A DNA stretch of 64,000 nt from Flavobacteriaceae bacterium (GTDB lineage Bacteria; Bacteroidota; Bacteroidia; Flavobacteriales; Flavobacteriaceae): NCBI GenBank assembly GCA_018402135.1, contig JAGYJF010000002.1, positions 248,001 through 312,000 of the forward strand, given 5' to 3'. Positions 49,288-58,098 of this stretch are shown here, piece by piece (position 1 is the first letter of the stretch; each line of letters starts with the position of its first letter). A model generated the notes under the pieces. It was not told the origin of the DNA. It saw only the letters and a program-made list of their open reading frames with translations, and did not search any database. Position numbers and translations under genes: made by a program.

Positions 49288-52203
49288 ATGAAAATAAACC
49301 TTAAACAGTTAAAATTACAGCTAGAAGGTGAACTATTTTTTGATGAATTATCTAAAGTAATTTATGCTACGGATGCTTCTGTCTACAGACAATTACCTTT
49401 AGCAATTGCCTATCCCAAGAATAAAAAGGACATTCAGATTCTAATCAATTTTGCAAATAATAACAAAACGTCATTAATCCCCAGAACTGCTGGAACATCT
49501 TTGTCAGGTCAGTGCGTTGGTGAGGGCATCATTGTAGATGTTTCTAAATATTTTAATAAAATAAACAAATTAGACCTTGATAATAAAACAGTAACCGTAG
49601 AACCTGGAGTGGTTAGAGATCTTCTCAATAATTATTTAAAACCTCATGGCTTATTTTTTGGACCCAATACATCTACCTCTAATCGCTGTATGATTGGAGG
49701 TATGGTTGGTAATAATTCTTCTGGTACAACTTCTATAAAGTATGGCGTTACCAGAGATAAAGTAATAAAACTTGAAACAATTTTAAGTGATGGGTCTGAA
49801 GTGATTTTCGAGTCATTGACCAAAGACGCATTTCAAAATAAACAACAGCTACCGACGCTGGAAGGTAAAATTTACAATATTATTAATCAAGATCTGCATT
49901 CAAGAGCAGTACAAAATCAGATTAAAGATAATTTCCCCAAGGCGGAAATTCACCGACGTAATACTGGCTATGCCATAGACCAACTTATCAATTGCCAGGA
50001 GTTTGATGAAACTTCTTTAAAACCTTTTAACATGTGCCAATTGTTGAGTGGGAGCGAAGGCACTTTGGCTTTTACAACGCAAATCACCTTAAAGTTGGAT
50101 GATTTACCACCACAAGAGCAAGCCATTATTGCATTACATTTCAACAGTATTGACCATTGTATGGACACCGTTACAACAGTTATAAAGCACGATTTGTACA
50201 GTTGTGAAATGATGGACGATACCATTTTAAATCTCACCATTCACAACAAAACACAACAACAAAACAGATTCTTTATTGAAGGCAATCCGAAGGCCATTTT
50301 ACTTTGTGAGTTGAGATCCGCATCACCAATAGATTTAAAAATTCAAATTAATAATTTAATTGATAGCGTTAAAGAACTTAATATTTGTTATGCCTTTCCT
50401 ATACTAATGGATGATGCCATTGATAAAGCTTTTGAATTGCGTAATGCAGGTTTAGGTTTGCTAGGAAATATAATTGGTGATGATAAAACTGTTGCTTGTA
50501 TTGAAGATACAGCGGTGGCAATTAATGATTTGTCAAGTTATATCCGTGAATTTACAGCACTTATGGTAACGTATAATCAAAATGCCGTTTATTATGCCCA
50601 TGCTGGTGCTGGAGAGTTACATTTGCGTCCTATTCTAAATTTGAAAAAGAAAAAAGATGTTCAATTATTCCGAAAAATAACAACCGATGTTGCCAAATTA
50701 GTTAAAAAATATAGAGGCTCCATGAGCGGTGAACATGGCGACGGAATTGTCCGATCGGAGTTTATACCCTTAATGATTGGTGAAGCCAATTACACTATTC
50801 TTAAGGCAATTAAAACTGCATTCGACCCTAATAATATTTTTAATCCAGGCAAAATTGTTAATCCAATTCCAATGGATCTTAATTTAAGGTATTCAACCGA
50901 CATAGAACACCCCGAAATTAAGACGCTTCTTAGCTTTGAAAGTTCACAAGGTATACTTCGTGAAGCTGAAAAGTGCAATGGCAGTGGTGATTGCAGAAAA
51001 CTCCCCGAATTTGGTGGTACTATGTGTCCTAGTTACAGAGCAACTCGTAATGAAAAAGACACCACTCGAGCACGCGCCAATGCATTAAGGGAAATTTTAA
51101 CCCATTCTACCGAAACGAACAGATTTAATAATGAAGCACTTAAAGAAGTGTTCGATTTGTGTTTAAGTTGTAAAGCTTGTGCTACCGAATGCCCAAGTAG
51201 CGTTGATGTGGCAGCCTTAAAAGCAGAGTTCCAATATCAATATCAAAAAGAAAATGGTGTGCCCTTTAGAGCTAAATTATTTGCTTTTAACAATAGCATC
51301 AATAAATATTTAAGTAAAGCACCAAGTTTCTCAAACTTCATTTTATCAAATAGAATTAGTTCAAGTATTATAAAGAAAATAAGTGGTGTTGCAACTGAAA
51401 GAAGTCTGCCTTTAATTTCAACTCAAAGTTTAAATAACATATATTATTCTATTGCTAATCATAATAATAAAAATTTTATAAAAACAGTATATCTGTTTAA
51501 TGATGAATTTTCTAATTATCTAGATAGCGCGATTGGTAAAGACGTCATCGAACTATTATTAAAATTAAATTATCATGTAAAAATAGTTCCAAATGTAGAA
51601 TCTGGTCGTGCCATGTTATCTAAAGGCTTGCTTGAACAAGCAAAAAAAATGGCCAATAAAAATGTTTCAATTTATAAAGATATTGTAACCGATGCCTCAC
51701 CGTTAATTGGTATTGAGCCTTCAGCCATTTTAAGTTTTCGAGATGATTATCTCAGGTTGGTTGATGATAAAATATCGGCTCAAAAAATTGCAAAAAACAC
51801 GTTTTTAATTGAAGAGTTTATTCAAAAGGAAGTTGATTTGGGAAATATCAAGTCAGAACAATTTCATAAACAATCCAAAATCATTAAAATTCATGGCCAT
51901 TGTTATCAAAAAGCAATTGCCAATCAAATGTCAACCTTTCAGATTTTAAATTTACCCGAAAATTATAAAGTAACTATCATTCCCAGTGGTTGTTGTGGTA
52001 TGGCAGGCAGTTTTGGATATGAAAAAGAACACTATAAAGTTAGTATGCAAATAGGCGAGCAAACCCTTTTTCCTGCAATTCGAAAGGCTTCAGAGCATAC
52101 TATTATCGCGGCAAATGGGACAAGTTGCAGACATCAAATTTTAGATGGCACGGGCAAGTTCGCTATACATCCTGCGACTATTCTAAGGCAGGCCTTAGTC
52201 TGA
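49288..52203 (+). CDS. FAD-linked oxidase / Fe-S fusion protein (D-lactate or glycolate dehydrogenase type)
   Basis: The 971-residue protein combines a GlcD-like FAD domain (about 1-540; PRTAGTSLSGQCVGEGIIVD, FFGPNTSTSNRCMIGGMVGNNSSG, SGEHGDG), a ferredoxin-like segment (CNGSGDCRK...CPSYRATRNE, CLSCKACATECP at about 625-640) and a C-terminal CCG-domain region (GHCYQKA, SGCCGMAGSFGYEKEHY). This architecture is that of respiratory 2-hydroxyacid dehydrogenases that feed electrons to quinones. The actual acid cannot be read from sequence. Its 3' end overlaps the convergent LpxH-like gene by nine bases. Confidence 0.9.
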   Translation: MKINLKQLKLQLEGELFFDELSKVIYATDASVYRQLPLAIAYPKNKKDIQILINFANNNKTSLIPRTAGTSLSGQCVGEGIIVDVSKYFNKINKLDLDNKTVTVEPGVVRDLLNNYLKPHGLFFGPNTSTSNRCMIGGMVGNNSSGTTSIKYGVTRDKVIKLETILSDGSEVIFESLTKDAFQNKQQLPTLEGKIYNIINQDLHSRAVQNQIKDNFPKAEIHRRNTGYAIDQLINCQEFDETSLKPFNMCQLLSGSEGTLAFTTQITLKLDDLPPQEQAIIALHFNSIDHCMDTVTTVIKHDLYSCEMMDDTILNLTIHNKTQQQNRFFIEGNPKAILLCELRSASPIDLKIQINNLIDSVKELNICYAFPILMDDAIDKAFELRNAGLGLLGNIIGDDKTVACIEDTAVAINDLSSYIREFTALMVTYNQNAVYYAHAGAGELHLRPILNLKKKKDVQLFRKITTDVAKLVKKYRGSMSGEHGDGIVRSEFIPLMIGEANYTILKAIKTAFDPNNIFNPGKIVNPIPMDLNLRYSTDIEHPEIKTLLSFESSQGILREAEKCNGSGDCRKLPEFGGTMCPSYRATRNEKDTTRARANALREILTHSTETNRFNNEALKEVFDLCLSCKACATECPSSVDVAALKAEFQYQYQKENGVPFRAKLFAFNNSINKYLSKAPSFSNFILSNRISSSIIKKISGVATERSLPLISTQSLNNIYYSIANHNNKNFIKTVYLFNDEFSNYLDSAIGKDVIELLLKLNYHVKIVPNVESGRAMLSKGLLEQAKKMANKNVSIYKDIVTDASPLIGIEPSAILSFRDDYLRLVDDKISAQKIAKNTFLIEEFIQKEVDLGNIKSEQFHKQSKIIKIHGHCYQKAIANQMSTFQILNLPENYKVTIIPSGCCGMAGSFGYEKEHYKVSMQIGEQTLFPAIRKASEHTIIAANGTSCRHQILDGTGKFAIHPATILRQALV

Positions 52204-53073
52204 TTTTTTCGGATTGGAAGGGTTGAAAATAGTTATGGCCGCTATTAAATCTTTAACTTCCATTTCTTTAAATTCTTCATCGGCATAGAATGGCAGTAAT
52301 TTATCGCTGTTATAGTTATAAATCTTCCATCGTTTAAATTGGTATTCCAAGGCGGTAAAGTTTTCGATCCAGTCTCCTGAATTCATATAAACAGTCGATC
52401 CGTTTTTATTTTCTTTAACCACCATTTTTGGTTGATGTATATGTCCACATATCACGTAGTCGTATCCTTTATCGATAGCCAAATCAGCTGCTACATTTTC
52501 AAAATCACTTATATATTTAACAGCCGATTTCACACTATTCTTTATTTTTTTAGACAGTGAATAGCGTTCGCGACCTAATTTTTCTAAGCACCAATTTACC
52601 AAACTGTTCAAAACAATTAAAAAGTCATATCCATAACCACCAAGTTTGGCTAGCCATTTAGCGTTTTGAATAGAGAGATCAAAAACATCACCATGGAAAA
52701 TCCAAGCTTTCTTTTTATTATCTAATTCAAGTACAACTTTATCAACTATAGATATGTTACCAATGTTAGTATCACTGAATTTTCGAAGCATTTCATCATG
52801 GTTACCCGTAATATAAATGACCTCTGTGCCATCGGCAGCCATATCGATGATCTTTTTTATTACCCGTAAATGTGATTTTGGAAAGTAACGCTTGCTAAAT
52901 TGCCAAATGTCAACAATATCCCCATTCAACACTAACTTTTTAGGTTCAATGCTATTGAGGTAGGTGAGTAAATGTTTTGCCTGACAACCATAAGTGCCAA
53001 GATGCACATCGGAAATTACAGCAATTTCAACTTTTCGTTTTAGATTAAAGGACAATGTAAAAATTTTATACAA
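52195..53073 (-). CDS. LpxH-like UDP-2,3-diacylglucosamine pyrophosphatase / metallophosphoesterase
   Basis: The 292-residue calcineurin-like enzyme has all metal motifs: ISDVHLGTYG, LNGDIVDIWQ, ITGNHDEM and ICGHIHQPK. These, with the insertion of the LpxH branch (FHGDVFD, QNAKWLAKLGGYGYDFLI), indicate lipid A precursor hydrolysis at the membrane face. A close paralogous group in Bacteroidota also has this sequence type, so the lipid A role is likely but not certain. The longest frame starts at a TTG (53073); another TTG six codons later is possible. Confidence 0.82.
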   Translation of the reverse strand: MYKIFTLSFNLKRKVEIAVISDVHLGTYGCQAKHLLTYLNSIEPKKLVLNGDIVDIWQFSKRYFPKSHLRVIKKIIDMAADGTEVIYITGNHDEMLRKFSDTNIGNISIVDKVVLELDNKKKAWIFHGDVFDLSIQNAKWLAKLGGYGYDFLIVLNSLVNWCLEKLGRERYSLSKKIKNSVKSAVKYISDFENVAADLAIDKGYDYVICGHIHQPKMVVKENKNGSTVYMNSGDWIENFTALEYQFKRWKIYNYNSDKLLPFYADEEFKEMEVKDLIAAITIFNPSNPKKSD

Positions 53074-53210
53074 ATTACCGACGCATACATTACTTAATGA
53101 TTAATTGTTAATTAAGATATTGTGAGTAATGCGTTAAGTTTACGTTATCCGAAAATTGAATTTATGCCACATAATAACGATTTCAATTTTTGTTTCTCTG
53201 ATAATACATT

Positions 53211-53218
53211 TACTTTAG
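53211..53218 (+). promoter_or_regulatory. -7-like element TACTTTAG of aroC
   Basis: One mismatch to TAnnTTTG, with a TTG about 18 bases upstream as a -33 element, 17 bases before the aroC ATG. Confidence 0.4.
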
Positions 53219-53234
53219 CATTAAATTCTATAAA

Positions 53235-54305
53235 ATGGCAGGAAATTCCTACGGAAAATTGTTTACAGTAACCACTTTCGGTGAGTCCCACGGCACTTCA
53301 ATTGGTGGTATTATTGATGGTTGTCCGTCTGGTTTGGTTCTAGATTTTGAAAAGATTCAACAAGAACTTAACCGACGCAAACCTGGTCAGTCTGAGATTG
53401 TTACCCAACGAAAGGAACCAGATACGGTTGAATTTTTGTCAGGTATTTTCGAAGGAATTACAACAGGAACTCCCATCGCATTTCATATTAAAAATACCAA
53501 TCAAAAATCTAAAGATTATTCGCATATAAAAGATGTTTACAGACCAAGCCATGCCGATTATACCTACGATCAAAAATTTGGTGTTCGCGATTACCGCGGT
53601 GGCGGTCGCAGCTCTGCTAGAGAAACTGCCAGTAGAGTAGTAGCTGGAGCTATAGCTAAACAATTATTAACGGATATTAAAATTACGGCCTATACAAGTT
53701 CTGTTGGAAGCATTGAATTGTTAAAACCCTATCAGGATTTAAATTTCGAAGAAATTGAAAATAATGATGTGCGCTGTCCGGATGCCGAATTGGCACAGCA
53801 AATGAAAGATAAAATAAAAGCTATAAGAAAAGAAGGTGACACTATTGGAGGCACGGTGAGTTGTGTTATTCAAAATGTGCCCGTTGGTTTGGGTGAACCA
53901 GTTTTTGACAAGTTACATGCCGAGTTGGGCAAAGCCATGTTATCAATCAACGCTGTTAAAGGTTTTGAATATGGCAGTGGCTTTCAAGGAACCAAAATGA
54001 AAGGCAGTGAGCATAACGATTTGTTTAACAACGATGGTAGTACAAAGACTAACAATTCAGGTGGAATTCAAGGTGGCATTAGTAACGGCATGGATATTTA
54101 TTTTAAAGTAGCCTTTAAACCTGTTGCCACTGTTATTCAGAAACAAGATGCCTTAGACGCTAACGGAAATATTGTTGAAATGCAAGGTAAAGGTCGTCAC
54201 GATCCATGTGTGGTTCCGAGAGCTGTGCCTATTGTTGAAGCTATGGCAGCGTTGGTGATTGCAGATTTTATACTCCTGCGCAGGCAAGAGTCTAAGTCTT
54301 GGTAG
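53235..54305 (+). CDS. aroC: Chorismate synthase
   Basis: It converts 5-enolpyruvylshikimate 3-phosphate to chorismate using reduced FMN. The 356 residues include [19 protein letters not shown], the central [16 protein letters not shown], and late [17 protein letters not shown]. The last eight residues (RRQESKSW) are encoded in a short GC-rich palindromic repeat (54272-54291), unusual for this enzyme and probably a later acquisition. Otherwise the length is normal. Confidence 0.97.
   Translation: MAGNSYGKLFTVTTFGESHGTSIGGIIDGCPSGLVLDFEKIQQELNRRKPGQSEIVTQRKEPDTVEFLSGIFEGITTGTPIAFHIKNTNQKSKDYSHIKDVYRPSHADYTYDQKFGVRDYRGGGRSSARETASRVVAGAIAKQLLTDIKITAYTSSVGSIELLKPYQDLNFEEIENNDVRCPDAELAQQMKDKIKAIRKEGDTIGGTVSCVIQNVPVGLGEPVFDKLHAELGKAMLSINAVKGFEYGSGFQGTKMKGSEHNDLFNNDGSTKTNNSGGIQGGISNGMDIYFKVAFKPVATVIQKQDALDANGNIVEMQGKGRHDPCVVPRAVPIVEAMAALVIADFILLRRQESKSW
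54272..54291. repeat. Palindromic repeat around CCTGCGCAGG
   Basis: ACTCCTGCGCAGGCAAGAGT contains a perfect 10-bp palindrome (54275-54284) flanked by ACTC and GAGT. It forms the 3' end of aroC. A related element lies at 54361-54380. Confidence 0.5.
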
Positions 54306-54360
54306 TGTTTCTATTTAAGATAAATCTACTAATTTATAAAACTAAATAAATAATTACGAG

Positions 54361-54380
54361 ATGCCTGCATTCGCAGGAAT
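54361..54380. repeat. Palindromic repeat CCTGC-ATTC-GCAGG
   Basis: CCTGC and GCAGG flank an ATTC loop, with AT on each side. It lies in the leader of the symporter gene and gives rise to a false upstream ATG at 54361. Its core resembles the repeat at 54272. Confidence 0.5.
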
Positions 54381-54387
54381 ATTGCTT

Positions 54388-55833
54388 ATGAAAAAACTAG
54401 CATTACACTGGAAGATTATCATCGGAATGGTTTTAGGGATTATTTGGGCCTTAGTTTCCAGTTCCTTAGGTTGGAGTGCCTTTACCATTAATTGGATAGA
54501 TCCTTTTGGTACAATTTTTATCAACTTACTTAAATTGATTGCCGTGCCGTTGGTTTTATTTTCTATTATCAGTGGCGTGGCCAATATTGGCGATCCTTCT
54601 AGTTTGGGAAGAATGGGTGGTAAAACTCTTTTGATTTATTTGTTGACAACGGTAATGGCCATCGGATTAGGACTACTACTGGTCAATGTTATTAAGCCAG
54701 GAAAATTGATTGATGAGCAAAGCCGGATTGATAATAGAATTAGCTATGAAATTTGGGCATCATCTCAAGGTTATGAAGTAAAAGATGGTATTAATTACCT
54801 TCAAGACCCTGACTTTTTTGAGCGCGCACAAGAAATTTCAAAGCTGACTAAAAGTGAATTAATTGAAGTTTCAATTTCCGATAAATTAGACACTGCTTCT
54901 AAACGTAAAAATGTAACCCCATTACAACCTTTGGTAGATATTGTTCCAGATAACTTTTTCTATTCCTTGTCTAACAATGGTTTAATGCTTCAAATTATAT
55001 TCTTTGCGATATTTTTTGGGGTTTGTTTACTTTTTATTCCAGATCAAAAATCGCAGCCAGTCTTAAATTTGGTGGATGGTATAAATGAAGTTTTTTTAAA
55101 AATGGTTGATTTAGTCATGCAGGCCGCACCATTTTTTGTGTTTGCCTTGTTGGCTGGTGTGGTAAGCAAAATGGCGGGTGATGATGTGGGTAAAGTTGTG
55201 GAAATATTTAAAGGATTAAGTTGGTATTCGCTTACAGTATTAGGTGGATTGTTGTTTATGATTTTTGCCGTATATCCACTCATATTAAAAACATTTGTTA
55301 AGAAAATTCCTTATACTGGTTTTTTTAAGGCTATGAGTCCAGCGCAAACCCTAGCATTTTCTACCTCCAGTAGTGCGGCGACCTTGCCTGTAACTATGGA
55401 ATGTGTTGAAAACAACTTAGGTGTCAGCAAAAAGATTAGTAGTTTTGTTTTACCGATTGGAGCCACTGTTAATATGGATGGTACTAGTTTGTACCAAGCC
55501 ATTGCAGTTGTTTTTCTCGCCCAAATGCACATGATCGATTTAACAATTGGTCAGCAATTAACAGTGGTTGTTACGGCTACTTTAGCCTCGATAGGTTCCG
55601 CGGCGGTACCAAGTGCTGGATTGGTTATGTTGATAATAGTTTTAGATTCGGTTGGTTTAAATCCTGCTTGGATTGCCATTATCTTTCCAGTAGATAGAAT
55701 TCTGGATATGTTTAGAACCGTGGTTAATGTTACTGGTGATGCTACCGTTTGTTCAATTATTGCCAATGGTGAAAATATGTTACACTATGACGCATCTAAA
55801 AATCCTACTGAAACATTCGATTTAGACTCTTAA
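54388..55833 (+). CDS. Dicarboxylate/amino-acid:cation symporter (DAACS family)
   Basis: The 481-residue inner-membrane protein has about eight transmembrane helices and the GltPh-type signatures: STSSSAATLPVTMEC (serine-rich re-entrant loop), PIGATVNMDGTSLYQA and the late DRILDMFRTVVNVTGDA. It takes up glutamate, aspartate or C4-dicarboxylates with sodium or protons. A loop (residues about 110-190) between early helices is longer than in GltPh. The start is taken at 54388 because the ATG at 54361 lies in a palindromic repeat. The GshB-like gene follows 54 bases later. Confidence 0.92.
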   Translation: MKKLALHWKIIIGMVLGIIWALVSSSLGWSAFTINWIDPFGTIFINLLKLIAVPLVLFSIISGVANIGDPSSLGRMGGKTLLIYLLTTVMAIGLGLLLVNVIKPGKLIDEQSRIDNRISYEIWASSQGYEVKDGINYLQDPDFFERAQEISKLTKSELIEVSISDKLDTASKRKNVTPLQPLVDIVPDNFFYSLSNNGLMLQIIFFAIFFGVCLLFIPDQKSQPVLNLVDGINEVFLKMVDLVMQAAPFFVFALLAGVVSKMAGDDVGKVVEIFKGLSWYSLTVLGGLLFMIFAVYPLILKTFVKKIPYTGFFKAMSPAQTLAFSTSSSAATLPVTMECVENNLGVSKKISSFVLPIGATVNMDGTSLYQAIAVVFLAQMHMIDLTIGQQLTVVVTATLASIGSAAVPSAGLVMLIIVLDSVGLNPAWIAIIFPVDRILDMFRTVVNVTGDATVCSIIANGENMLHYDASKNPTETFDLDS

Positions 55834-55887
55834 ATTATTCATTTTAAACATATTTATTTTATATTTAAACGAATTAAACTTTAGTAT

Positions 55888-56925
55888 ATGAATATTTGTT
55901 TTATCATGTATCCTTGGGACACCATCGATGCCGAAAATGATACTAGTTTGGCACTAATAAAAGAATGCGTAAAGCGAGATCATGGTGTGGCCATGTGTAC
56001 TCCTGCAAATCTTACTATTAGAGATAGCGTTACCAATGCTTTTTGCAATGTTATTACCCGAATGGAAAAGGTACCTAGTGGATTAAAAGCATTCTACAAT
56101 AAAGTAACTTTACGCGAAGAGATGCTACCACTAGCTGGTTTTGATGCCATTTTCTTTAGAGCCAATCCGCCACTGGATCCAATTATGCTTAATTTTTTAG
56201 ATTCTGTAAAAGATGATGTATTTATTGTAAACTCTCTAGAAGGTATGCGCGAAGCCAATAACAAACTATATACTGCTGCGTTTGGCGATGCCCACAGCAA
56301 TATTATTCCGAATACCCATGTGTCCAAAAATAAAAAGTATCTCATAAAACAAATTAGAGATTCTACAGCAGACAAGATGATACTTAAACCACTTAATGGT
56401 TTTGGCGGTTCAGGTGTTATTTTAATCGAACGCAGTGCCATGAGCAATATTAATTCGCTTTTAGATTTTTATATTTCAAATTCTGACGGTTCTTCTAACT
56501 ACGTGATTTTACAAGATTATATTGAAGGTGCCGATAAAGGTGATGTACGCATTCTTTTATTAAATGGCGAACCTATTGGTGCCATGCGCCGCATTCCAGG
56601 TTCGGACGATCACCGCTCAAATGTTTCTGCCGGTGGAAGTATCGCCAAACACGTTTTATCTAAAGAAGAAAAGGACCTCTGTAAACAAATTGGACCGAAA
56701 CTGGTAAAAGATGGTTTGTATTTTGTTGGTATAGATGTTATTGGAGGTAAATTGGTTGAAGTGAATGTGATGTCACCAGGCGGTATTACCTATATTAACA
56801 AAGTTTACAAGCCCAAAGTGAAAGTTGAAGAGCGCGTTGTAGACTTTGTGGAAAGTAAAGTGCTAGACAAGCTGCAAAAATTTGACCGTCGCGCCAGACT
56901 GAGAAAAACCGTTGAAGACGCCTAA
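55888..56925 (+). CDS. GshB-like ATP-grasp ligase
   Basis: The 345-residue protein matches prokaryotic glutathione synthetase: an N-terminal domain (MNICFIMYPWDTID), an ATP-grasp fold with MILKPLNGFGGSGVI, LQDYIEGADKGDVRILLL and metal residues in EVNVMSPGGITYINKVY. GshB joins gamma-glutamylcysteine and glycine. No gshA is seen in the window, and bshA here suggests bacillithiol is the main thiol, so the substrate may be another acid-amine pair. It is the first gene of a tight cluster with a TerB-like, an N-formylglutamate amidohydrolase-like and a QEGLA-motif gene. Confidence 0.85.
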   Translation: MNICFIMYPWDTIDAENDTSLALIKECVKRDHGVAMCTPANLTIRDSVTNAFCNVITRMEKVPSGLKAFYNKVTLREEMLPLAGFDAIFFRANPPLDPIMLNFLDSVKDDVFIVNSLEGMREANNKLYTAAFGDAHSNIIPNTHVSKNKKYLIKQIRDSTADKMILKPLNGFGGSGVILIERSAMSNINSLLDFYISNSDGSSNYVILQDYIEGADKGDVRILLLNGEPIGAMRRIPGSDDHRSNVSAGGSIAKHVLSKEEKDLCKQIGPKLVKDGLYFVGIDVIGGKLVEVNVMSPGGITYINKVYKPKVKVEERVVDFVESKVLDKLQKFDRRARLRKTVEDA

Positions 56926-56936
56926 AATCATCAATT

Positions 56937-57257
56937 ATGGATTGGACAAAAAACGAATTAATAGCTTATATACTGCTGTTTTCGGCACACTCTGATTTTA
57001 ATGAGTCGAATGAAGAGCGCAACACCATCATTTCTAAAGTAAACATGAAAACATTCCAGAAAATTCATGATGAATTTAACGAAGACAATGATTATCAATG
57101 CATAGAAAAAATTCAGAAAGGATTAGAGCATTACAATTTTACTTCCAAACAAATTGATGCGCTACTACTTGAAATCAAGCAAATGTTTCAAGCCGATCAT
57201 GATTATAATATTCTTGAGCGCAACATGATGCTGTTTTTGAAAAAGATTTTAAAATAA
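56937..57257 (+). CDS. Small TerB-like helical protein
   Basis: The 106-residue helical protein (AYILLFSAHSDFNESNEERN) has the acidic first helix pair of TerB-like folds but no certain motif. It lies 11 bases after the GshB-like gene and directly abuts the next gene (no gap). It is part of the cluster by position. Function unknown. Confidence 0.7.
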   Translation: MDWTKNELIAYILLFSAHSDFNESNEERNTIISKVNMKTFQKIHDEFNEDNDYQCIEKIQKGLEHYNFTSKQIDALLLEIKQMFQADHDYNILERNMMLFLKKILK

Positions 57258-58091
57258 ATGATGCAAAGACTATCTGTTGAAGAAATTATTTCCAAAATAA
57301 ATAAGGCAGAAACTTTTTATGCGGTATCTAGCGATTATAGTTTCATTTTAAAAATAGATACTTACGTTCCTTATTTATGTGCCGCAATTCACGATGGTCA
57401 TCAATTTAGAAAAGAACTCTGGGAAGATTGTTTGCACTCCGAATACGATCGTTGGTATGAAGAAGACCCAGAAACCAAACGCATGATTGATGCCCAACCA
57501 ATGGTTTTGGCTTCTATGGATTCGCGATTTGAATACGATTTAAATAGAACACCTGAAGAAGCTGTTTTTGTTACAGCATGGGGAAAACAACTTTGGAAAA
57601 CACCATTATCCGAAGAACAACAAGAACGAAGTATTACAAAACATCAAAATTTTTACAAAGTAGTTGATGCCTTATTAGACCAATTAGAACATCAGTTTAA
57701 ACATTGCGTAGTGTATGATATGCACAGCTATAATTGGCAGCGTTGGGATAGGGAAGTGCCAACTTGGAATTTAGGCACCACCAATATCAACAACGACAAA
57801 TTCGGTGATCAAGTTGAATTATGGCGTAAAAGTCTATCGGAAATTAAGCTGCCTAACAACATTAAACAGACTGCTAAAATTAACGATACTTTTTTTGGCA
57901 ATGGCTATTTTTTAAAATATATAAGCGCTAAATTTGAAAATACCTTAGTTTTAGCAACCGAAATCGCAAAAGTGTATTGTGATGAATACCAGCAAATTAT
58001 TTATCCGGAAGTTGTAGACGCTGTGAGAAATGAACTAAAAATTAGAATTCCTTACCACGCCGAACAATTTATAAAGGCTTTTAGTAATTGA
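57258..58091 (+). CDS. N-formylglutamate amidohydrolase-like protein
   Basis: The 277-residue zinc hydrolase family member shows the metal-site patterns AAIHDGH, EYDRWYEEDPET with SMDSRFEYDLNR, and YDMHSYNWQR. The family releases glutamate from N-formylglutamate or related N-acyl acids. This stand-alone branch often occurs beside a GshB-like ATP-grasp gene and a QEGLA protein, so the true substrate may be a product of that ligase. It starts at the base after the TerB-like gene's stop; the next gene is seven bases downstream. Confidence 0.85.
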   Translation: MMQRLSVEEIISKINKAETFYAVSSDYSFILKIDTYVPYLCAAIHDGHQFRKELWEDCLHSEYDRWYEEDPETKRMIDAQPMVLASMDSRFEYDLNRTPEEAVFVTAWGKQLWKTPLSEEQQERSITKHQNFYKVVDALLDQLEHQFKHCVVYDMHSYNWQRWDREVPTWNLGTTNINNDKFGDQVELWRKSLSEIKLPNNIKQTAKINDTFFGNGYFLKYISAKFENTLVLATEIAKVYCDEYQQIIYPEVVDAVRNELKIRIPYHAEQFIKAFSN

Positions 58092-58098
58092 TTAAAAA

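Noticed and set aside
54361..54387. Start of the symporter at the ATG at 54361
   Set aside because: That ATG lies in a palindromic repeat and adds nine residues before the natural N-terminus; 54388 fits better.
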